20,091 nucleotides of DNA, taken from positions 1-20,091 of the forward strand of contig JAFZTV010000086.1 in NCBI GenBank assembly GCA_017618625.1, in the 5' to 3' direction. The translations under genes and the position numbers were made by a program. Below are positions 14,986 through 20,091 of the stretch, in pieces (positions within the stretch are counted from its first letter, which is position 1; the number at the start of each line of letters is the position of its first letter). Under the pieces are notes generated by a model. The model saw only the letters and a program-made list of their open reading frames with translations, was not told the DNA's origin and searched no databases. Origin of the DNA: Bacteroidales bacterium. Lineage in GTDB: Bacteria > Bacteroidota > Bacteroidia > Bacteroidales > P3.

Positions 14986-15050
14986 CGTTATTATTCGTTA
15001 TTTCTTGTTTTCTAATAGGATAGCAAATCGCTCTTTTTATAAATAAAGTA

Positions 15051-15058
15051 CAAATATA
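15051..15058 (-). promoter_or_regulatory. Bacteroidota −7 box for gyrA
   Basis: The minus strand reads TATATTTG, 65 bp before the gyrA start codon. No clear −33 TTTG is seen at the usual spacing. The region between it and the M28 stop holds array B and two hairpins. Confidence 0.6.
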
Positions 15059-15151
15059 CTAATAATTCCCGAAACGAGAGCACCTCTCGTCCGGATTTTA
15101 TCAACAAATTGTTAATGTACTGAAATACTGTACTATCACCACAAAACACCC

Positions 15152-15217
15152 AACTCCCTATTAACTCCCTACTAACTCCGTATTAACTCCCAACCAACTC
15201 CCAATATCCTCCCTGCT
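15152..15217. repeat. 11-bp-period tandem array B
   Basis: Six 11-bp units in exact register, consensus AACTCC[C/G]TATT, lie between the M28 3' end and the gyrA promoter. The first five keep AACTCC without change; the sixth is decayed (TCCTCC). The unit rephased as TTAACTCCGTA matches arrays A and C. Confidence 0.9.
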
Positions 15218-15249
15218 ATTACCGAAACCTCAAATTTCACAATTTCGTC

Positions 15250-15273
15250 GTGGCGGATTTCCGAATCCGCCAC
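15250..15273. repeat. REP-like hairpin with GTGGCGGATT arms
   Basis: A perfect 10-bp stem, GTGGCGGATT against AATCCGCCAC, encloses TCCG. Inner arms GGATT/AATCC are the same as in the hairpins at 10955, 10980 and 16563. It lies 18 bp downstream of the M28 stop codon. Confidence 0.85.
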
Positions 15274-15275
15274 AA

Positions 15276-15293
15276 TGACGCCCTAAGGCGTCA
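15276..15293. repeat. Short palindromic element, copy 2, over the M28 stop codon
   Basis: TGACGCC-CTAA-GGCGTCA is a perfect 7-bp stem whose right arm contains the TGA stop of the M28 gene (minus strand). The segment ATGACGCC...AAGGCG.CAATTC also occurs at 161-182 beyond the C10 protease. It may protect or terminate the M28 transcript. Confidence 0.75.
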
Positions 15294-16454
15294 ATTCAAA
15301 ATTGAACTCAGCACCACCCGCATCACTTTTTCATACGAATCCTCGATGCCGCATTTGTCGCAAGTGTCGTAAGGACTGTGGTAGTCGCCGTATCTTCCTC
15401 CCAGCGTGTAGATGAATATCGCCGGACAATATTGCGAAAACCACCAATGGTCGCTGTTCGCCGCGTTGTCCCTCAGCTTTATCTCCGGCAGCAACTTCTC
15501 CTTCTCGTTAAACTCCTGCATCCTTTTCACATACGGCTGCGTCTCCTCCCCTTTCCCGTTCACAATCATGATGCCCTCCGCTCCGCCACACAGCAAGTCG
15601 AGGTTCACCACCAGTTTCGTCTTCTTAAAATCCACCAGCGGATGCTCCACCGCATATTTCGACCCCAGCAATCCCGCCTCCTCGCCACTAAACAGCATAA
15701 ACGCCATAGTATATTTCGGCCGCTTCCCCATCGTGCTGTAATGCTTTGCGATGCCCAGCACCGACGCCACCCCGCTGGAGTTGTCGTGCGCCCCATGAAA
15801 GCACACCTTCTCCCCCATCATACCCAGATGGTCATAATGCGCCGTAAACATCACCACGCTGTCCGTCTCGCCTTCGATATACCCCACCACATTCTGCATC
15901 CAGTAGTCGCGATGACGCGTAACGGTGATATTCTGTTTTATCTTGCGAGGCTTCCCCTTAACCACCGACTCCAATACCTGCACATACCAATGGGTGCTGT
16001 ACGCCTCCGACGGCGCAATCGGAACCTGCATCGAGAGCTGCTTCACAGCCACAAACGTCACCCCGTCCTTCTCCGTCTGCCAAGCCGACTCGTCCAGCAC
16101 CTTCGAGCTTAACGTGCGGCTCGGCACAATGCGGAACTCATCATACGGCTTCAGCTGACGTCCGTTGATCGACAACGAGCATTCCCCATCCACCGAATAC
16201 AAATCCGTCAAATATCTCTGCATATACCCCTCCGCCAAAGGCTTCACCCCCATCTCTCTCAACTGCCCGGCAATATACTCCGCCGCCAAGCTGTCCCCAT
16301 TATGAGCACAACTCCGCCCATACATCCCCCCATCCGACAACTCACAAACCACCCGCTTGACATATTCCGCCGACTGCCCCATCGCCGTCGGCACAGCAGA
16401 CAATAAAACAAAGAGCACCACTATCCGCTTGCTATATTTGCAGGTATATTTCAT
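15291..16454 (-). CDS. Exported M28 family zinc aminopeptidase
   Basis: A 387-residue secreted peptidase of the M28 family, which removes N-terminal amino acids from peptides using two zinc ions. The ATG at 16454 is chosen because a signal peptide begins there (MKYTCKYSKRIVVLFVLLSAVPTAMGQ); an in-frame TTG at 16499 would put 15 charged residues before it. Metal ligands are visible in order: His206 and Asp208 in AHYDHLG, Asp224 in GAHDNSSG, Glu258/Glu259 in SGEEAG, Asp286 in VNLDLL and His336 in SDHWWF. Length is normal. No −7 box is clear upstream. A stop-codon hairpin and a REP-like hairpin lie at its 3' end. Confidence 0.92.
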   Translation of the reverse strand: MKYTCKYSKRIVVLFVLLSAVPTAMGQSAEYVKRVVCELSDGGMYGRSCAHNGDSLAAEYIAGQLREMGVKPLAEGYMQRYLTDLYSVDGECSLSINGRQLKPYDEFRIVPSRTLSSKVLDESAWQTEKDGVTFVAVKQLSMQVPIAPSEAYSTHWYVQVLESVVKGKPRKIKQNITVTRHRDYWMQNVVGYIEGETDSVVMFTAHYDHLGMMGEKVCFHGAHDNSSGVASVLGIAKHYSTMGKRPKYTMAFMLFSGEEAGLLGSKYAVEHPLVDFKKTKLVVNLDLLCGGAEGIMIVNGKGEETQPYVKRMQEFNEKEKLLPEIKLRDNAANSDHWWFSQYCPAIFIYTLGGRYGDYHSPYDTCDKCGIEDSYEKVMRVVLSSILN

Positions 16455-16562
16455 CTCGTTGCGATCAATCCGTTTTACATTAAACGCAACATCACACAAC
16501 TTATTGCTGTACCTCTCTTGAAAACAAATCCAGCTCGATAATTGAAAATCACGGGAAAAGAA

Positions 16563-16586
16563 GTGCCAGATTTACAAATCCGATAC
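16563..16586. repeat. Degenerate REP-like element
   Basis: GTGCCAGATT...AATCCGATAC keeps the inner GATT/AATC pairing but has several mismatches outside. Its context (a purine run before, ACAATGG after) matches the element at 10980-11002. It lies 28 bp past the stop codon of the leftward gene pair, before the M28 gene. Confidence 0.6.
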
Positions 16587-16613
16587 AATGGAGTTTATAA
16601 ACCTCCCCCTTTA

Positions 16614-17489
16614 TTAGGCATGTTTAAACTCGTCAACTTTCCTATTATCGCCTGACATATCAACAGTCTTTGACTTCCCCTTGACCATTGTTTCTCGTAC
16701 AAAAATAATCTGTCCACGTTTGTTTTTGTAGAAATCCGATGAGAGACATTTGAAGTAACCTTTTCGCATATGTGGGCGTTTTGTTCCTTTCAGTCCCTCT
16801 TCCAACACCTTCTCCGATATGCCAAGTCTTACATTCTTCCCCTTGTATTGATACACGGTTTCATTGTTCGACGTTGGGACGCCATCACGAACACATTCGG
16901 GGAAGCATTCCATATAAGCCAGGAGATTGACGGCAAAACGAAAGTTACGCTCCACAGATTTTCCGTCCTCGTCCTTGCTGGATTTTGCAATGTTGTATTC
17001 GCTTTCATGTATTTGCCCAACGCCATCATCGTCGGCGAAGAAAATTGCGATGGTATTGTCGGGCATAAGGCAGAATGAGAAGGCGTAACCATCTTCGAGA
17101 TCCGGAACATGCAGGGCAATGTCGTGGCGGACATAGTTATACGAGATGGAGGGGTCATACAAATCCTTTTCCGTCATATGGTCGCCGTTGACATTCAAAT
17201 ATTGTTTGATGCTTTCCAGTTCCTTCAGCGCAACATCATTTTGCAGAAAATCATACAATTCCTTTTCCTCAAACCAAACATGTAGAAATTCTCCATTATA
17301 ATCCTTAAGCCAAAAATTCAACTGCTGCATTATTCCTTGCTGTTCTGCTTGGTTGGGAATTGCCAATGCGTACTGATAGACGGTGTTGCAGAAAGCATTG
17401 GCATCTTGACTGTGCATTCTGATCGACCAATCGTGAAACCTCTCCCACATGCTGCGGAGAGGATCGCTATACTTTATTCCTTTATCCAT
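16614..17489 (-). CDS. Hypothetical protein, possibly AcrVA2-like fold
   Basis: A 291-residue soluble protein without signal peptide. The N-terminal half is helical (WERFHDWSIRMHSQDANAFCNTVYQYALAI, then ELYDFLQNDVALKELESIKQYL). The middle has short strands, AFSFCLMPDNTIAIFFADD, followed by a helix FRFAVNLLAYMECFPECV. The C-terminal part (RPHMRKGYFKCL, then GQIIFVRETMVKG) resembles the closing motif of the widespread AcrVA2-like proteins, in which R-x-H-x-R-x-G-H-W precedes a strand ending in a Gly. This likeness is my own reading and is weak. It follows the small exported protein gene by 3 bp, so the two form one operon. The pair is more AT-rich than the rest of the window. Confidence 0.75.
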   Translation of the reverse strand: MDKGIKYSDPLRSMWERFHDWSIRMHSQDANAFCNTVYQYALAIPNQAEQQGIMQQLNFWLKDYNGEFLHVWFEEKELYDFLQNDVALKELESIKQYLNVNGDHMTEKDLYDPSISYNYVRHDIALHVPDLEDGYAFSFCLMPDNTIAIFFADDDGVGQIHESEYNIAKSSKDEDGKSVERNFRFAVNLLAYMECFPECVRDGVPTSNNETVYQYKGKNVRLGISEKVLEEGLKGTKRPHMRKGYFKCLSSDFYKNKRGQIIFVRETMVKGKSKTVDMSGDNRKVDEFKHA

Positions 17490-17492
17490 TGT

Positions 17493-17984
17493 CTATTCAT
17501 AAATACGTCTAACAAACCTGTAGTCAGGGTCAGTATTCCACTGAACCTGCCACATATCGCCTGTTCCTGTATCAATCATAATAAAAGTATACATGTTTGG
17601 GGTCGGATATAACTCGAAACGACCATCATAGCTCAACGATTCTAAGGCAGGCCCCCAATAGTTTAGTTCAACAACCATTGATATAACCGATTTCATGCCA
17701 TACTGGACCTGCCAAACTTTACCAGTCTTTGTGTCTAACTTTAGAAGATTGTATGTGTTCTCCGTTTTGTACATCTTATATCTCGGTTTGTCGATGTTAT
17801 TATACATTCCATCGAGATTACTATACATTCCATCAAGAAATAATTTATTGATAGAATCCGACTTGTGGAGTTCCTGTCGAAGCAACTGAACCTCGCGAAT
17901 AAGGGAATCAAGCGTAAACTTATTTTGAGCATTTACGGTAACTGAAAGTAAAGTTATCATTGCTCCAATTAAAGCTTTCTTCAT
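17493..17984 (-). CDS. Small exported protein with repeated WQVQ motifs
   Basis: A 163-residue protein with a signal peptide (MKKALIGAMITLLSVTVNAQ), then a short coiled-coil-like helix (LDSLIREVQLLRQELHKSD), and a β part. Two similar motifs occur: RYKMYKTENTYNLLKLDTKTGKVWQVQ and FELYPTPNMYTFIMIDTGTGDMWQVQ. They look like two blades or hairpins that arose by duplication. A separate 7-residue repeat (LDGMYSN, LDGMYNN) comes from a 21-bp DNA duplication at 17801-17838. The function is unknown. It is the first gene of a two-gene operon, and the promoter at 18095 lies inside a long palindrome. Confidence 0.8.
   Translation of the reverse strand: MKKALIGAMITLLSVTVNAQNKFTLDSLIREVQLLRQELHKSDSINKLFLDGMYSNLDGMYNNIDKPRYKMYKTENTYNLLKLDTKTGKVWQVQYGMKSVISMVVELNYWGPALESLSYDGRFELYPTPNMYTFIMIDTGTGDMWQVQWNTDPDYRFVRRIYE
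17801..17838 (-). repeat. 21-bp in-frame direct repeat inside a gene
   Basis: TATACATTCCATC[G/A]AGA occurs at 17801-17817 and 17822-17838, start to start 21 bp apart. It encodes the repeated LDGMY segments of the small exported protein. Confidence 0.85.
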
Positions 17985-18084
17985 ATTGTTTATTTATAAA
18001 TAAATCACACTCATACAAACGCAGCACATCCGATTTTATTACCCACAACCTTTGTTGTTTTACCACCTCAATGTGAAACCACCG

Positions 18085-18109
18085 ATTATTATATCAAAGA
18101 TATAATAAT
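18085..18109. promoter_or_regulatory. 11-bp perfect palindrome over a promoter (operator-like)
   Basis: ATTATTATATC and GATATAATAAT are perfect inverted copies around a 3-base centre. The leftward −7 box lies inside the structure, so a dimeric regulator bound here would occlude the promoter of the two-gene operon ending at 16614. No regulator gene is adjacent. Confidence 0.6.
18095..18102 (-). promoter_or_regulatory. Bacteroidota −7 box for the 17984-16614 operon
   Basis: The minus strand reads TATCTTTG, 110 bp before the start codon of the small exported protein. It sits within the palindrome at 18085-18109. Confidence 0.55.
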
Positions 18110-18142
18110 AAAAGCCTGTATCTTAGCCTTTTGGACGGTTTG

Positions 18143-18252
18143 TATAATTCTAGGGTAACTCTAAGGTAATTCTAGGGTAATTCTAGGGTAATTCTAGATT
18201 AAAGAGCAGTTAACTTCGACTTAACCCCGACTCAACTCCGTCTTAACTCCGA
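18143..18252. repeat. 11-bp-period tandem array C, ten units in register
   Basis: Ten 11-bp positions run without a break of phase. Units 1-5 have consensus GGTAATTCTAG (three identical), unit 6 is decayed, and units 7-10 have consensus CTTAACTCCGA. The two halves share TAA[T/C]TC at the same position in the unit. The array fills much of the divergent intergenic region before the lipoprotein gene at 18411. The rest of this 425-bp region holds the palindromic promoter, AT-rich sequence and the rightward −7 box; nothing else is recognisable. Confidence 0.88.
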
Positions 18253-18383
18253 TGCAAGGCAGAGTGAACTTTGGTTGTAGGATGATATGACATTGACATA
18301 GCCATGAAGTGGCTTAATGTGGTTAGGTTGTCACTTGGGGGTCCTACGACTGGAACAAAAACATAAGATTTAAACGGATTGCG

Positions 18384-18391
18384 TATATTTG
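18384..18391 (+). promoter_or_regulatory. Bacteroidota −7 box for the lipoprotein gene
   Basis: TATATTTG lies 19 bp before the ATG at 18411, giving a very short leader. No −33 TTTG is obvious. Confidence 0.6.
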
Positions 18392-18410
18392 CAGAAAAAT
18401 TCACCACGTT

Positions 18411-18917
18411 ATGCAAACATATTTCGCATCCGCCATCAAACTTCTGTCCGTAGTCGCAGCCGCATTCCTGCTTTTGTCCTGCGACCCTGGCTTCGACGAG
18501 GACATGGTTATCCGTAACCAGTCGCAGCACAGCGTCACCGTCATTCCAAGCCCATACTATTATTACAACCAGGAACTCGACAGCACCTTCATCCACGAAT
18601 CCGAATCCTTCACCATCGCCACTGGCGATTCAGTCATCGTCAGCAACGACGGCGGTATCGGCTCCGCAAGCCGGGATAATGCAATCCACTGCTTCCAGAA
18701 CTACTACAACGACAGCGTCACACTGCGCTTCGACGATGGCTTGCAAGCCATCTACCATAGCTACGACACCACCGGTATAAGCCCCTACAACTTCGCGTCA
18801 GGAAACTACAGCTACTCCGAGAAACTAAAAGAGAAAGGCCTCTACTTCAGAAACCACCCCTACTACGGCAGAATGACCTTCACCATAACCGAAGCTCACC
18901 ACGCCGAAGCACAATGA
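18411..18917 (+). CDS. Hypothetical lipoprotein
   Basis: A 168-residue protein with a type II signal peptide ending LLLSC (lipidated Cys24), followed by acidic residues (DPGFDED) of the kind that direct Bacteroidota lipoproteins to the cell surface. The mature part is β-rich and Tyr/Ser-rich (VIRNQSQHSVTVIPSPYYYYNQELDSTF, then SYDTTGISPYNFASGNYSY), suggesting a small β-sandwich. No family is recognised. It has its own promoter and a short leader. Its stop lies 6 bp from the stop of the convergent transporter gene with no terminator between them, so the two transcripts must overlap. Confidence 0.85.
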   Translation: MQTYFASAIKLLSVVAAAFLLLSCDPGFDEDMVIRNQSQHSVTVIPSPYYYYNQELDSTFIHESESFTIATGDSVIVSNDGGIGSASRDNAIHCFQNYYNDSVTLRFDDGLQAIYHSYDTTGISPYNFASGNYSYSEKLKEKGLYFRNHPYYGRMTFTITEAHHAEAQ

Positions 18918-18923
18918 CTATCT

Positions 18924-20091
18924 TCAGAATCCCGGTAAAGTCATGAACAATGTCGGCAGCAACAGGAGGAATCCTATGAATATCAAGAATAGGATGAATT
19001 TCCACACCCATTTGAGCCATACTCCGTAGGGTATCTTGGCAACACCGAGGCAGCCGATAAGCACTCCGCTGGTGGGCGTCAACATATTGGTGAAGCCGTC
19101 GCCGAATTGGAACGCCAAGACGGTGGTTTGACGAGACACCTCAATCAGGTCGGCAAACTGAGCCATTATAGGCATTGTGAGAGCCGCCTTCGCCGAGCCG
19201 CTGGGCATAACCACGTTCAAGAGTGTCTGGAAGGTGTACATAGCTCCTACCGAAGCCACATCGCCTGTCTGCGCCAACGATTTGGTCAAGCCGTAAAGCA
19301 TAGTGTCTATCACCTTGCCATCTTTCAGGATAAAGATGATGCCCGATGCCAACCCAACAACAAGCGCGGCGGAGAGTATGTCCTTACATCCCTCTAGAAA
19401 CAACTTGGCTATGCTGTCGGCGCTCTGCTTGTCGAGTATGCCGGCAATTATGCCCATCGCGAAGAAGAGAGCCGAGATTTCGGCAATATACCAGTCGGCT
19501 TTCAGCACACCAATGACAAGAGCCACGATTGTGAGCAGCAAAAGCACGAGTATGAGAGCCTGCCGGGTGGTAAGTGTCGTCTGCCCTGTGGATTCCAGCC
19601 GTTGACGCCAGTAGTCGTCGAGTTTATAAACAGGGCTTTTTTCTGGACACTTCTTCACCTTGTGGGCATACCACAACACAAAGGCGATACCTATTATCGT
19701 CAGCACTATCCAGCAGAAGAAACGGTATTCCAACCCCGAGAAGAGCGGCAGGTCGGCAATGCCTTGTGCGATACCTATCGTAAACGGATTAAGCATAGCC
19801 CCCGCAAATCCTACATGGGCAGCGACATAACACATACACAAGCCCACTATCGAATCGTAGCCCATCTGGATGGCCAGCGGTATGAATACAACCACGAAGG
19901 CGATAGTCTCCTCGCTCATGCCGAACACTGCACCGAAAAGGCTGAACATAAGCATCACCAGCGTGATGATGATATTCTCCACTCCGAGTTTCTTTATCAG
20001 CTTGAAGCGACTCAGACGCTGCACCCTCCGGAGGAATGCCATCACACCGACGTCGATGGCGTGACTGTTGTTCAATATCCAGAACGCACCG
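18924..20091 (-). CDS. YfcC-family amino-acid/dicarboxylate carrier, N-terminus beyond the window
   Basis: About 388 residues of a polytopic membrane carrier of the YfcC/DcuC group (PF03606), often annotated as a basic amino-acid antiporter. The reading frame stays open to the window edge, and the residues there (GAFWILNNSHAIDVG) match the family's conserved Gly-rich motif after the first membrane segments, so the true start lies beyond 20091 and the TTG at 20075 is not a start. Around ten hydrophobic segments are visible. Conserved stretches include NPFTIGIAQGIADLPLFSGLEYR, VMPSGSAKAALTMPIM and GDGFTNMLTPTSGVLIGCLG near the C-terminus. Substrate cannot be read from the sequence; amino acids or peptides would fit the peptidases nearby. 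It converges with the lipoprotein gene. Confidence 0.9.
   Translation of the reverse strand, partial: GAFWILNNSHAIDVGVMAFLRRVQRLSRFKLIKKLGVENIIITLVMLMFSLFGAVFGMSEETIAFVVVFIPLAIQMGYDSIVGLCMCYVAAHVGFAGAMLNPFTIGIAQGIADLPLFSGLEYRFFCWIVLTIIGIAFVLWYAHKVKKCPEKSPVYKLDDYWRQRLESTGQTTLTTRQALILVLLLLTIVALVIGVLKADWYIAEISALFFAMGIIAGILDKQSADSIAKLFLEGCKDILSAALVVGLASGIIFILKDGKVIDTMLYGLTKSLAQTGDVASVGAMYTFQTLLNVVMPSGSAKAALTMPIMAQFADLIEVSRQTTVLAFQFGDGFTNMLTPTSGVLIGCLGVAKIPYGVWLKWVWKFILFLIFIGFLLLLPTLFMTLPGF

Noticed and set aside
16433..16440. TATATTTG on the plus strand, a perfect −7 consensus
   Set aside because: It lies within the signal-peptide codons of the M28 gene and points away from it with no rightward gene downstream. 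An antisense RNA is possible but nothing else supports it.
18143..18252. CRISPR array
   Set aside because: Units are only 11 bp and contiguous with no spacers, and there are no cas genes. The same applies to the arrays at 10906 and 15152.
16614..18252. Toxin-antitoxin or phage-defence module
   Set aside because: The two genes share an operon and a palindromic promoter, but the first is exported and neither has toxin, nuclease or antitoxin motifs, so the claim cannot be supported.

Overview
The window looks like a chromosomal segment of a Bacteroidales bacterium (phylum Bacteroidota), most likely a T9SS-bearing gut, rumen or oral lineage. Three things point there: a C10 cysteine protease ending in a type IX secretion (Por) sorting domain, several short lipoproteins with Cys lipoboxes, and promoters of the Bacteroidota form (TAnnTTTG −7 box, one with a TTTG −33 box). 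No tRNA, rRNA, CRISPR array, insertion sequence or phage gene is visible.

Layout, left to right. 1-2823: leftward C10 protease, then a leftward lipoprotein-cupin pair. 2960-4786: rightward AT-rich gene of unknown function followed 16 bp later by an agmatine-deiminase-family protein. 4846-6118: leftward archaeal-type AAA ATPase with unusual T-tract repeats upstream, then a terminator. 6142-8843: leftward M13 metallopeptidase lipoprotein plus a small exported protein. 8857-10852: rightward sppA, driven from a promoter overlapping the leftward one. 10853-11127: intergenic region with two terminators, an 11-bp-period array and REP-like hairpins. 11128-15058: leftward gyrA followed by a TPR protein. 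15152-16454: second 11-bp array, more hairpins and a leftward M28 peptidase. 16614-18109: leftward pair of unknown proteins behind a palindromic promoter. 18143-18252: third and longest 11-bp array. 18411-18917: rightward lipoprotein. 18924-20091: leftward YfcC-family transporter cut by the window edge.

The known genes are mostly housekeeping (gyrA) and envelope or protein-turnover functions: three exported peptidases (C10, M13, M28) and the membrane peptidase SppA, with amino-acid-related functions (agmatine deiminase family, YfcC carrier) nearby. This fits a peptide-using lifestyle, but that is inference.

The most unusual content is non-coding. Three separate intergenic regions carry degenerate tandem arrays with exactly the same 11-bp period and a related core (T[T/G]AA[C/G]TCCG). 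Two of them sit beside small palindromes of the GGATT/AATCC type that resemble REP elements. Other non-coding signals are overlapping divergent promoters with a shared 18-bp leader, a long palindrome over a promoter, and a repeated T-tract/TTACG block upstream of the ATPase.
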